This document shows, piece by piece, positions 1 through 6,770 of a stretch of DNA of 13,618 nucleotides. The notes below the pieces were generated by a model. The model did not search any database, was not told where the DNA came from, and saw only the letters and a list, made by a program, of their open reading frames with translations. The DNA comes from Campylobacter sp. (GTDB lineage Bacteria > Campylobacterota > Campylobacteria > Campylobacterales > Campylobacteraceae). Location of the stretch: positions 1 to 13,618 of the forward strand of contig JAFVMP010000174.1 in assembly GCA_017506845.1 (NCBI GenBank), written 5' to 3'. Each line of letters begins with the position of its first letter. Within the stretch, counting starts at the first letter, position 1. A program made the translations under genes and the position numbers.

Positions 1-237
1 ACTATTTGCGCTAAAATTTATAAAACTCTCAGCGCAGTCGCCACCTTGAAGTAAAAATCCATTACCTTGGGAGACTTTTGCTAGTTCAGCTTGTAAGTTT
101 CTTACTTCGCCAGCAAATACAAGTGGTGGAAGCTTGCTAAGTTTATCTTCGCATGCTCTAAGCTTTGCAATATCAGGATATATAGGTTGTTGTAAAATAT
201 TATAATCTCTCCAGCTATCTTTATTCCATTTATTCAT
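1..237 (-). CDS. class II 3-deoxy-7-phosphoheptulonate (DAHP) synthase, N-terminal part only
   Basis: Reading the minus strand from the ATG at 237-235 gives 79 uninterrupted codons running off the left edge of the window. The protein starts MNKWNKDSWRDY and contains the class II DAHP synthase N-terminal signatures QQPIYPD (residues 16-22), PPLVFAGE (37-44) and LLQGGDCAESF (62-72); the cysteine of GGDC is a metal ligand in this family. The enzyme condenses phosphoenolpyruvate and erythrose-4-phosphate, the first step of the shikimate pathway in the cytoplasm. An AAAGG ribosome-binding site lies just upstream of the ATG, and a TATAAT -10 box lies at 275-270 on the same strand. The catalytic barrel is mostly outside the window, so completeness cannot be judged. 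The family call is firm; I leave the symbol blank because aroF and aroG are both used for this type. Confidence 0.93.
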   Translation of the reverse strand, partial: MNKWNKDSWRDYNILQQPIYPDIAKLRACEDKLSKLPPLVFAGEVRNLQAELAKVSQGNGFLLQGGDCAESFINFSANS

Positions 238-269
238 TTTTAACCTTTAAAATTTGTATAAAGAGTCCG

Positions 270-275
270 ATTATA
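270..275 (-). promoter_or_regulatory. probable sigma-70 -10 box for the DAHP synthase gene
   Basis: The minus strand reads TATAAT here, 32 bases before the ATG at 237, predicting a start of transcription near 263 and a leader of about 26 bases. No -35 hexamer is visible; the upstream sequence is A/T-rich, as is usual for Campylobacter promoters, which lack a conserved -35. Confidence 0.6.
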
Positions 276-372
276 GCTAAAATTATCTTAAATTCTAGAA
301 AAATTTGATAAATATATACTAAATTTTGGCATTTAGTTTGATTGGGTAATGATTGGGTTTAAGAAATTTAGA

Positions 373-378
373 TAAAAT
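373..378 (+). promoter_or_regulatory. possible -10 box for the M48 peptidase gene
   Basis: TAAAAT lies 26 bases before the ATG at 405, and TATAAA follows at 381-386 as an alternative. The first predicts a leader of roughly 20 bases containing a GGGAG ribosome-binding site at 395-399. Base composition makes such matches common here, so the exact hexamer is uncertain, although some promoter must lie in 238-404 because the neighbouring gene is divergent. Confidence 0.4.
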
Positions 379-404
379 AATATAAATTGATCTAGGGAGT
401 AATA

Positions 405-1184
405 ATGAAAAAATTTTTATTAGTTTTTTTTGTGGCGATGCTTGCTGGTTGTATGCAAAATACAACAAATGTTGGCAAATCGCAAGTGGATAGGTCGCAA
501 TTAATGCTAGTATCTAGCGATGAGATTAATGAGGCTTCAGCTAAGGCTTATAGTGATGTAATTGCTCAAGCTAAAGCTTCAAACACTCTAAATAAAGACC
601 CAAAACTAACCAAAAGAGTTAGAGATATATCAAATAAATTAATTGCCAAAGCGCCATATTTTAGAGAAGATAGCGCTAAATGGAATTGGGAAGTTAATGT
701 TATTACTAGTGATACTATCAATGCTTGGTGTATGGCTGGTGGTAAAATAGCAGTATATACAGCAATTGTAGAAAAACTAAAATTAAATGATGATGAGATA
801 GCATTTATCTTAGCTCACGAGATTGCTCATGCTTTAAGAGAGCATGTAAGAGAGCAACAAAGCCAAGAATTAGTAAAAAATGGACTCATTAGCGTGGCAT
901 CGATGTTTGGCGTAGATAACACGATATTAGGCGTAGCAAATGTGGCTGCTAATGTGGGTATTTCGCTACCATTTAGCCGTTCGCATGAGAGTGAAAGTGA
1001 TGAGATTGGGTTAGAATTATCATATATGGCTGGATACAATCCAGATGCTGCTGCTTCACTATGGAGAAAGATGCAAGAGCATTCAGGCGATGGCGGATTT
1101 GAGTTTTTAAGTACACACCCAAGTCATGAGAGCAGGATTGAGAATCTTGAGAAGTTAGCTGCGAAATTAAAAGCTGGGAAGTAG
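405..1184 (+). CDS. M48-family zinc metallopeptidase, lipoprotein
   Basis: This 259-residue protein has a lipoprotein signal peptide (MKKFLLVFF start, hydrophobic core, lipobox LAGC with Cys16), so the mature protein should be lipid-anchored and face the periplasm. The peptidase domain spans roughly residues 60-255. It has the zinc motif HEIAH (His138, Glu139, His142), the probable third ligand Glu195 in the ExxxD pattern of SRSHESESD (192-199), and the STHPS..SRI motif (236-244) typical of periplasmic M48 peptidases related to E. coli LoiP/YcaL and mitochondrial Oma1. By analogy it degrades or processes misfolded envelope proteins, but no substrate can be named. The start is supported by GGGAG eight bases upstream. 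It stands alone: its left neighbour is divergent and a terminator follows it. Confidence 0.9.
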   Translation: MKKFLLVFFVAMLAGCMQNTTNVGKSQVDRSQLMLVSSDEINEASAKAYSDVIAQAKASNTLNKDPKLTKRVRDISNKLIAKAPYFREDSAKWNWEVNVITSDTINAWCMAGGKIAVYTAIVEKLKLNDDEIAFILAHEIAHALREHVREQQSQELVKNGLISVASMFGVDNTILGVANVAANVGISLPFSRSHESESDEIGLELSYMAGYNPDAAASLWRKMQEHSGDGGFEFLSTHPSHESRIENLEKLAAKLKAGK

Positions 1185-1205
1185 GGTAGTATTTTTAAAT
1201 TTGAT

Positions 1206-1233
1206 TTTAGCGAATTTGCTTTGCTAAATTTTT
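1206..1233 (+). terminator. weak hairpin downstream of the M48 gene
   Basis: TTTAGC (1206-1211) and GCTAAA (1223-1228) can pair in a 6-bp stem with an 11-base loop, followed by five T residues (1229-1233). It is much weaker than the hairpin just downstream and may only be a helper terminator or chance in A/T-rich DNA. Confidence 0.3.
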
Positions 1234-1236
1234 ACT

Positions 1237-1282
1237 ATTGCAACTCTTATAATAATAAGGTGTTGCAATTTATTTTATTTTA
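1237..1282 (+). terminator. intrinsic terminator of the M48 peptidase gene
   Basis: Positions 1237-1269 fold into a long hairpin. The outer stem is ATTGCAAC (1237-1244) with GTTGCAAT (1262-1269), 8 bp. After a single bulged T (1261) the inner stem is CTTAT (1246-1250) with ATAAG (1255-1259), closed further by a T-G pair. The 3' side runs into a T-rich tail (1269-1281). No T tract is present on the opposite strand, so it is oriented to stop plus-strand transcription coming from the M48 gene 52 bases upstream. Confidence 0.75.
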
Positions 1283-1710
1283 GCGCTAAGCTATAGGTTA
1301 AAAATATATATAAGATAAAATATCTTTAAATTTTAGTTATTTAAACTAGCTTACTTCTCATTTTTCTTATATTTGAAATATTAAATAATTTATAGTTATA
1401 TTTTAGGTTAAATTTAGCTTTATTATCAATAGTATCATTAATATACAAATAGTTTAGTGTTTGATTTGGTAGTATTTAAGAATGCTTTAGCAAAATTAAA
1501 TTAATAGTCTTTATTTTGTATTTGATATAGATTTTAAATTTTTAAAAATGTTTAAAAGTTGCTCAAACGCAGTAATTACTATTAAATAATTTATCTTTGA
1601 TAAAAAGTGCTAGTTATTTTATATGAATAGTAATTACTAAAGTTATAATTGGCCTTTAGTCAAATTTATCAATTACTAAATAGATACTAATTGCTTAATT
1701 TGATATTGAT
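1283..1710. other. gene-free A/T-rich spacer between convergent genes
   Basis: I find no credible reading frame or RNA gene in this stretch; stop codons are dense in all frames tried. It lies between the terminator of the plus-strand M48 gene and the 3' end of psd on the minus strand. Visible structure: the palindrome TTAGCGCTAA at its left border (1280-1289), a short dyad AAGATA-AAA-TATCTT (1312-1326), and the AATTACTA motif cluster at 1571-1693 described separately. Its length is unusual beside neighbours that abut or overlap, so it could be the remnant of a lost gene or hold an unrecognised small RNA. Confidence 0.6.
1571..1693. repeat. cluster of three AATTACTA motifs with overlapping dyads
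   Basis: AATTACTA occurs at 1573-1580, 1632-1639 and 1671-1678. The first lies in the palindrome AGTAATTACT (1571-1580), the second in the 12-bp palindrome TAGTAATTACTA (1628-1639), and the second and third share AATTACTAAA exactly. Two hairpins overlap them: ACTAAAG (1636-1642) with CTTTAGT (1654-1660), and CAATTA (1670-1675) with TAATTG (1688-1693). On the minus strand these lie 18 to 75 bases past the psd stop and could act as weak terminators, although no clean T tract follows either. A protein-binding site is another reading. Chance cannot be excluded in DNA this A/T-rich. Confidence 0.4.
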
Positions 1711-2502
1711 TTATCCAAGCTTTCCAATGCTTTGACCCTGTTTTAACGGTTCATCTGATTTTATAGTGTAGTTTATAGCACCATTTTGGCTGATAATTAC
1801 AATGGTAGAACCTAGCTCAAAATTACCGATATGTTCACCACTTTTTAAGTATAAGTTATTATACTCATAAAATGCAGCACTTAAATTTGCATTAGTTGTA
1901 ATTTGTGGCTCAAAGTCAAATTTCATCTTACCAACATTTAATGCCCCTACAAAAACCATCCATGCTAGTTTGCCATTTTGTAGGCGGATTTTTAATGTTA
2001 CACGTTCATTTTGAGCATAGAGATTATCATGTTTTAAAAGAGCGCTTTTTGCTACGCTAAATAATTTACCAGGCGTATACTCAAGACTTAAAATCTGTAT
2101 ATCGCATGGGGCGTGATAGTGATGGTAATCTCGTGGCGAGAGATAGATATTTAGGTAATCAAATTCATCATCCAGTTCGCCTATTTTAAGTGATTTACCT
2201 AGCAATTCATCTATATTATACTCTCGTGATTTTATACTATAAGCTCTTAGATTATCCCCTTTTGCACATTCTAAGCTTAATCCATCACTTGGAGAGACGA
2301 TGCCAGGACCAATGATTCTTGGAGATTTTAGTTTTCTAGTAAAGAGTGCGTTTAGACTATCATAACTATGCACTGGATTAAATTCGCTCATATCGATTTT
2401 AAAATGGTTAACATACCAATTATTTATAGTATTTTGTAGCCATTTTGGAAATTTGTAGTGAGCCACTAACCCAAAGTAGTTTGAAAATTTATTATAATCC
2501 AT
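1711..2502 (-). CDS. psd: phosphatidylserine decarboxylase proenzyme
   Basis: The 263-residue protein decarboxylates phosphatidylserine to phosphatidylethanolamine at the inner membrane. The self-cleavage motif LGST is at residues 230-233; Ser232 is the expected precursor of the pyruvoyl group, splitting the chain into a beta chain of about 231 residues and a short alpha chain. The matching family residues are present: Asp73 in SPSDG, and the LSPRDYHHYHAP stretch (121-132) with His127 and His130, of which His130 corresponds to the catalytic histidine. Length fits the shorter bacterial PSD type. The start is supported by GAGGAG inside the tail of the upstream gene; only one base separates that gene's TGA from this ATG. 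It is the last gene of the seven-gene minus-strand operon. Confidence 0.96.
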   Translation of the reverse strand: MDYNKFSNYFGLVAHYKFPKWLQNTINNWYVNHFKIDMSEFNPVHSYDSLNALFTRKLKSPRIIGPGIVSPSDGLSLECAKGDNLRAYSIKSREYNIDELLGKSLKIGELDDEFDYLNIYLSPRDYHHYHAPCDIQILSLEYTPGKLFSVAKSALLKHDNLYAQNERVTLKIRLQNGKLAWMVFVGALNVGKMKFDFEPQITTNANLSAAFYEYNNLYLKSGEHIGNFELGSTIVIISQNGAINYTIKSDEPLKQGQSIGKLG

Positions 2503-2503
2503 A

Positions 2504-3607
2504 TCACTCTCCTCTAAGTTTTAAATATACAATCTCACTATTTGTTAAAACTCTAAATGGCGGCCCCCAAAGCCCAGCACCACTACTAACGTATAATTGC
2601 ATATTATTATTGATATTATATAATCCATAGACATATTTTTGATTTAGCCATACTAGGAGCGAAAATGGAAAAATCTGCCCACCATGCGTATGTCCGCAAA
2701 TAACTAGATCTACATCACGTTCTAAATATTTGAGTGAACGAGGCTGATGAGTAAGCAAAATTGTAGGTAAATTTGGATTAATGCCATTAAATACATTGAC
2801 AAAATCAGGAACAAACTCACCCATTTTAAAGCCTGTAATATCATAAACACCAGCTAAATTTACTCCACCAATATTAAGATTTTCATTTTCTAAAACCTTA
2901 ATTCCAAGCTCTTTAAATTTATCCAATAATCCACTAAGGCCATGATAATATTCGTGATTTCCAACAACCATAAAAGTACCAAATTTGCTCTGAACACCTT
3001 TGAGTGGTTCAAGAAAGTCTTTTAACTCATCGCTTTTTAAATCAACCAAATCGCCTACGATTAGCAAAGCATCTGGACGGAGTAAATTTATCCTATCAAC
3101 AAGGCTGGCCATAAAATCTTTTTGATAAAATTGTCCGATATGCACATCAGTAATTATGGCTAAATTTAGCGGAGTTTTAAGATTTTTAATCTTTATTTCT
3201 TTGGTAGTAATAATAGTGTTAAAATTAGCATTATAAGCACCTACTATAATATACATAAAAAAGCCAAAAATTACACAGATATCTACTATAAATTTGGCAA
3301 TTTTTTGAGAATTTTTACTAAGTTTACTAATAAAAAGTAGTGCAATATGAAATGGTAAAATGGTACAAAAAAGCATAAAGCTCACGCCAATACAGATGAT
3401 AGAAATTTGATAGATTAGCGATGGTAGCAAAGAGCTTTTAATAGATATAAAATAGGCTACTTCAAATAAAAATATTAACCCAAAAACTACCCGTAAACTC
3501 CATTTAAATTTGATCAATATCAAGTTTTGTTTAAGACGCTTATAAGTATATAAATTTATTCCCAAAAAAATCAGCGTAGATAGTGGAATAAAAATATATG
3601 GACTCAT
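2504..3607 (-). CDS. membrane-anchored calcineurin-like metallophosphoesterase
   Basis: The N-terminal part of this 367-residue protein is hydrophobic, with about four membrane segments (roughly residues 4-20, 38-56, 64-95 and 108-126). A cytoplasmic-type metallophosphoesterase domain follows with all metal motifs in order: DVH (154-156), GDLVD (185-189), GNHEY (216-220), His287 in LLTHQP, and GHTHGG (305-310). The architecture resembles the YkuE/YaeI type and other membrane-linked phosphoesterases, some of which act on lipid A precursors such as UDP-2,3-diacylglucosamine. Sitting directly before psd it may act on lipids, but that is inference and the substrate is unknown. An AAGG ribosome-binding site precedes the ATG in the 14-base gap after hisG. 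The class assignment is firm. Confidence 0.9.
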   Translation of the reverse strand: MSPYIFIPLSTLIFLGINLYTYKRLKQNLILIKFKWSLRVVFGLIFLFEVAYFISIKSSLLPSLIYQISIICIGVSFMLFCTILPFHIALLFISKLSKNSQKIAKFIVDICVIFGFFMYIIVGAYNANFNTIITTKEIKIKNLKTPLNLAIITDVHIGQFYQKDFMASLVDRINLLRPDALLIVGDLVDLKSDELKDFLEPLKGVQSKFGTFMVVGNHEYYHGLSGLLDKFKELGIKVLENENLNIGGVNLAGVYDITGFKMGEFVPDFVNVFNGINPNLPTILLTHQPRSLKYLERDVDLVICGHTHGGQIFPFSLLVWLNQKYVYGLYNINNNMQLYVSSGAGLWGPPFRVLTNSEIVYLKLRGE

Positions 3608-3621
3608 ATTTTGCCTTAAAT

Positions 3622-4236
3622 TTAGTTTTGGATTATGCTATTTATCTGATGATAAAGTGATAAAATTTCATCACGTTTAGTTATAAAACTATTTTTATTA
3701 GCAATCAAATGAGCGCTACTAGTCATTATTTCTTCAGCTACTTTTAGGCCATTTTGTCTCATTGTAGTGCCGGTTTCAACAATATCCACAATAGCATCGC
3801 TAAGTCCAACAAGTGGAGCTAGCTCAATAGAGCCATAAAGTTTAATAATCTTAACTGCAATCGCTTTTTGGTCAAAATAATTTTTGGTAATATTTGGCAT
3901 TTTTGTAGCAATTTTTAGCTCTGGTTTGTTATAGTCTAGTTTTTGGTTTTCTTTAATACCAATGCAAACCTTGCATCGCCCAAGTCCAAGATCAAGCAAT
4001 CTAAGCACATCGCATCTATGTTCTTCTAGTACATCAAGGCCAACTACGCCTATATCTGCAGCACCTTCTGTTATGTATGTCGGAATATCTTGATTGCGAA
4101 CCATTAAGAATTTAAAATTGCCCTTTTGCATAATAAGCTTGCGATCTTCAAATTCAAACTGATCTCCAAAAATCTGGCTAAAAATATCCAAAGTTTGTTG
4201 GGCAATTCTACCCTTTGGTAATGCTATGCTTAGCAT
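3622..4236 (-). CDS. hisG: ATP phosphoribosyltransferase, short-form catalytic subunit
   Basis: HisG joins ATP and PRPP to make phosphoribosyl-ATP, the first step of histidine synthesis. Family signatures are MLSIALPKGRI (1-11), GAADIGVVGLDVL (58-70) and the PRPP-binding segment VETGTTMRQNGL (153-164). The protein is 204 residues, the length of the short form that lacks the C-terminal regulatory ACT-like domain of the roughly 300-residue long form. Short HisG is known to need the histidyl-tRNA-synthetase-like partner HisZ; none is in the window. The frame ends with a normal stop in a compact operon, so the length looks native. The start overlaps the end of coaX by 7 bases, with AAGGAG six bases upstream. 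No other his gene is adjacent. Confidence 0.95.
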   Translation of the reverse strand: MLSIALPKGRIAQQTLDIFSQIFGDQFEFEDRKLIMQKGNFKFLMVRNQDIPTYITEGAADIGVVGLDVLEEHRCDVLRLLDLGLGRCKVCIGIKENQKLDYNKPELKIATKMPNITKNYFDQKAIAVKIIKLYGSIELAPLVGLSDAIVDIVETGTTMRQNGLKVAEEIMTSSAHLIANKNSFITKRDEILSLYHQINSIIQN

Positions 4237-4856
4237 AAAATCTCCTTATTTTCATTTATAGCTCTTTGCATACCACGAAAAATCAGCATTTTATCATATA
4301 ATGATTGGTTAAAAAATCTAGATAAAAACTCTCCATCGCCGCCAGTAAAATATATTGTTTTTTGGCTTGAAAAATCGCTAATTAAACTTACAATTGGTTT
4401 GATTATTCCATAGCTGATAGCATCTTGTGTGCGTTGCGGTAGGCAATCTAGATCTATATTTGTATTTAGTGGTAAATTTAGTCGTGGTGAGATATTTTGC
4501 AAACTTTTAAGCGTTGTAGATATCCCAGGAATTATAAAGCCACCAATATGACAACCATTTGCCATTAAATCAAGAGTTATAGCGCTTCCAGCATCTACAA
4601 TTAGACCATTATTTATAGCATAGCATGCAGCAGCCCTATCAATACCTAAACCAATATATGTGCTATTTAACTTAATATATGATGAAATATCGATAAATAA
4701 ATGGTTTAAAAGTTTTTGTTCAACTTTATCATTTACATTAATGTAGTAAATTTTTTCTGTTGGCTCATAAGCCATAAATTCATCAATGGTTAAATTCCAA
4801 ACTCTTCTACCATCAAAAAATGAGGCATTTGTATTTCCAATATCACATAAAATCAT
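4230..4856 (-). CDS. coaX: type III pantothenate kinase
   Basis: CoaX phosphorylates pantothenate, the first committed step of coenzyme A synthesis. The 208-residue protein shows the ASKHA-type phosphate motif DIGNTN (5-10), the family motif GIDR (71-74), a second nucleotide-binding Asp in DAGSA (88-92, Asp88), GGFIIPG (105-111) and TGGDG (171-175). It is somewhat shorter than the usual 240-260 residues but carries the complete motif set; epsilonproteobacterial members are short as far as I recall. Its ATG overlaps the upstream 108-residue gene by 14 bases, and its stop overlaps hisG by 7 bases, indicating translational coupling. Only a weak GGAA ribosome-binding site is seen. Confidence 0.93.
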   Translation of the reverse strand: MILCDIGNTNASFFDGRRVWNLTIDEFMAYEPTEKIYYINVNDKVEQKLLNHLFIDISSYIKLNSTYIGLGIDRAAACYAINNGLIVDAGSAITLDLMANGCHIGGFIIPGISTTLKSLQNISPRLNLPLNTNIDLDCLPQRTQDAISYGIIKPIVSLISDFSSQKTIYFTGGDGEFLSRFFNQSLYDKMLIFRGMQRAINENKEILC

Positions 4857-5169
4857 AAAATTTCCAATCTGAATTTGATTTTAGAACCTTTGAACAGATC
4901 GGCGAGCTGTAAAAAAGTCCAAATTTAACTATATTTGTATCAAATTTCCTCTTAACAAGTTCGCTAATTTGTCTTAGCTCCTCAAGTTCTTTACTCACAA
5001 ATCTACTTTTTGAATCTCTAAAAAAGATAAGATTATAAAATCCGCTTTTATCTATTCCTAAAAATAGCTGATAATTACGCTTTTTACTAAACTCTTTAAT
5101 ATCAAGAGTGCGTAAATTTTTAAGTAGAATTTTATGCTGGTTAAAAATATTACAAATTCTATTATCCAT
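4843..5169 (-). CDS. conserved-context hypothetical protein, 108 residues
   Basis: I do not recognise a family. The 108 residues include a basic N-terminal part (about 1-32), a short beta-like stretch YQLFLGIDKSGFYNLIFFRD (33-52), a charged helix around 58-76 and a hydrophobic C-terminal part. There is no signal peptide or membrane segment. It is very probably a real gene: it shares one base with the preceding lipoprotein gene (TAATG), overlaps coaX by 14 bases, and fills the space between two real genes on the same strand. It has no clear ribosome-binding site, so translation is probably coupled to the upstream gene. A gene of similar size sits beside coaX in C. jejuni, as I recall. Function unknown. 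Confidence 0.75.
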   Translation of the reverse strand: MDNRICNIFNQHKILLKNLRTLDIKEFSKKRNYQLFLGIDKSGFYNLIFFRDSKSRFVSKELEELRQISELVKRKFDTNIVKFGLFYSSPICSKVLKSNSDWKFYDFM

Positions 5170-6170
5170 TATTTTAATTTTAGTATCTCATTATCATAGT
5201 AGAAAGCGTCCGCACCTGTGAAGCTTTTTTTGCTAATTTCTGAGTCTAGCTCAATTACTTGAGTATTTTGTAAATTTAGATCTGTTATAAACATATATCC
5301 GGTTTTTTCAAAGATATATAGCTTATCATCTTGTGGAATTGCACCTGCAAATATGGCAAATTTAAAGTTTTGACTGCCAATTTTATTTAGCTCCAAATCC
5401 AAAATCTCTACCACTCCATCTTTTAAGAAAATATAAATTTTACCAGAGTAAATTAAAACATCTTTTATTTGGCCATCATAATATTTAACACCATTAGGGT
5501 CAATTGCCATAAATTTTGTAGCACTCGCTGCAAACATTTTATCGCCTAGCAAATCAAGAAATATAATATTATTAAAAAACGGCTCACTACTAACAACTGC
5601 ATCACGTAAAATTCTTCCATTAGCTCTATCAACAATCATAATCTTGCCATCAAGTGTTGGATATACTATAATTGAGTTTAGAAATATTGGATTTGCCATC
5701 TTTGCATCGATTGCATAGGTTATACCGATATTATACTCCAAAAGAATTGTATCACTAATCATATCAATAAGGTATATAGTATTATCAGCACTTAGAGCAG
5801 CTAGATGATTATCATTTATAGATGCTGAGACTATGCGAGTGTTAAATTTATTTGTGTAATACTCATCGCTATCAACTAATACTTTAAATGAGCCATCAAT
5901 ATTAGCAACTAAAAGCTTATCTTGATACTCTCCTAAAAAGTTATCATCTTTAAGCAAATTTAGCTCTATAATCTTTCCACTTTTTAGTAGCACACTACCA
6001 TTTTTTAATACAGCACCATATTTGCTAGTTTGTTGAATAGCTGAGCTTAATGAGCCAGTAAATTCTATATTACTAGATACGCTCTCAGGTTTATAATACT
6101 CTCTTTTAGTATAACAACCAACAAGTATAAAAAGCATTAAAGATGATAGAATATAAGCTTTGTAATTCAT
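5169..6170 (-). CDS. BamB-like beta-propeller lipoprotein
   Basis: The 333-residue protein starts with a lipoprotein signal (MNYKAYILSS, lipobox LVGC, Cys19). The rest is a string of short beta-rich repeats resembling PQQ/BamB-type blades: ADNTIYLIDMISD (128-140), DGKIMIVDRANG (174-185), LKDGVVEILDLELN (249-262) and KLYIFEKTGYMFITDL (283-298). Conservation is in the xDGxxxxxDxxxG pattern. BamB is the propeller subunit of the outer-membrane beta-barrel assembly complex. The neighbour upstream is a YfgM-like protein one base away, the same pair as E. coli yfgM-bamB, which strengthens the assignment. It is shorter than E. coli BamB (about 390), so fewer blades or divergence is likely. Role in beta-barrel assembly is inference; lipoprotein and propeller are well supported. 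Confidence 0.72.
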   Translation of the reverse strand: MNYKAYILSSLMLFILVGCYTKREYYKPESVSSNIEFTGSLSSAIQQTSKYGAVLKNGSVLLKSGKIIELNLLKDDNFLGEYQDKLLVANIDGSFKVLVDSDEYYTNKFNTRIVSASINDNHLAALSADNTIYLIDMISDTILLEYNIGITYAIDAKMANPIFLNSIIVYPTLDGKIMIVDRANGRILRDAVVSSEPFFNNIIFLDLLGDKMFAASATKFMAIDPNGVKYYDGQIKDVLIYSGKIYIFLKDGVVEILDLELNKIGSQNFKFAIFAGAIPQDDKLYIFEKTGYMFITDLNLQNTQVIELDSEISKKSFTGADAFYYDNEILKLK

Positions 6171-6171
6171 A

Positions 6172-6729
6172 CTATTTTCCTTGATAATGCTCTAAATTTT
6201 TAGCAATTTGTTGAAGTGGTGAATTAAGAGGAATTTTTGCAAATTCAGCCTTTGCAGCATCGGTTTTGCCATCTTTTAATAGTTCATAACCATCGATTAA
6301 GGCATTATAATTTGATAAAATTTTAGCCGATTCTTGGCCTTTTAAATTTACTAAAATTTCTTTTAAAAGCGGATCGATCTCTAAATTGATCGCCTCATCT
6401 ATAATTGTAGTTGAGTTTAAATCAGCTGTTTTAATTACAAAAAGAGCATATAAAGATGGGTTTTTAGATATTAAAATTTGTTTTGCATTACTATCGTCTG
6501 GGTGATTTATTAAGGTATTATAGGCTTTATTAACTTCTGCTTTACTAGCTTCTTGTAAAGCATTTGATATGCTATAACCAACAAGCGCAATAACTATAAC
6601 AATTCCTGCAGCGATAAAGCTCTTTTTATTGCGTTTAAAAAATCTCTCACTTTTTATAGCGCTTTCTAATAGTTGTTCTTGAGAGCTAATCTCATTTTTA
6701 ATATAGTCAATATTCTCTTTAACTGCCAA
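6172..6729 (-). CDS. YfgM-like single-pass membrane protein with TPR-like domain (TTG start)
   Basis: From the TTG at 6729-6727 this is a 185-residue protein: a short cytoplasmic N-terminus, a basic RNKK, a single membrane helix at about residues 38-56 (FIAAGIVIVIALVGYSIS), then a helical TPR-like extracytoplasmic domain. This is the layout of YfgM (Pfam TPR_21 type), which in E. coli contacts the Sec translocon and periplasmic chaperones. The frame extends 14 codons further to an ATG at 6771. I prefer the TTG because AAAGGAT (6742-6736) is well placed before it, the ATG has no ribosome-binding site, and the ATG lies inside an extended -10 box (TGATAAAAT, 6770-6762). It is the first gene of the seven-gene operon and lies one base from the BamB-like gene. 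Confidence 0.75.
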   Translation of the reverse strand: MAVKENIDYIKNEISSQEQLLESAIKSERFFKRNKKSFIAAGIVIVIALVGYSISNALQEASKAEVNKAYNTLINHPDDSNAKQILISKNPSLYALFVIKTADLNSTTIIDEAINLEIDPLLKEILVNLKGQESAKILSNYNALIDGYELLKDGKTDAAKAEFAKIPLNSPLQQIAKNLEHYQGK

Positions 6730-6742
6730 AGTAATATCCTTT
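6727..6742 (-). promoter_or_regulatory. ribosome-binding site and TTG start of the YfgM-like gene
   Basis: The minus strand reads AAAGGAT, six bases (ATTACT), then TTG. This is the best Shine-Dalgarno match near the 5' end of the gene and decides the start in favour of TTG over the upstream ATG at 6771. Confidence 0.65.
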
Positions 6743-6761
6743 AAAAATAAAAAATTTGCTA

Positions 6762-6770
6762 ATTTTATCA
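6762..6770 (-). promoter_or_regulatory. extended -10 promoter of the seven-gene minus-strand operon
   Basis: TGATAAAAT on the minus strand matches the extended -10 form TGnTAnAAT favoured in Campylobacter. It predicts transcription starting near 6755, leaving about 25 bases of leader before the TTG start. There is no clear -35 box. Confidence 0.6.

Noticed and set aside
827..1039. 70-codon minus-strand frame inside the M48 peptidase gene
   Set aside because: It lies wholly within the zinc-motif region of a clear gene, has no ribosome-binding site and no recognisable content.
1312..1326. AAGATA-AAA-TATCTT dyad as a terminator or operator
   Set aside because: A 6-bp A/T-only stem with no T tract and no nearby gene start is expected by chance in this composition.
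2445..2630. 61-codon plus-strand frame spanning the psd/metallophosphoesterase joint
   Set aside because: It is antisense to two well-supported genes and its product has low-complexity, non-family sequence.
4230..4236. hisG truncated by a frameshift, explaining its short length
   Set aside because: The protein has complete short-form motifs and a normal C-terminal helix and stop, and the next gene begins 14 bases later with its own ribosome-binding site, leaving no room for a lost domain.
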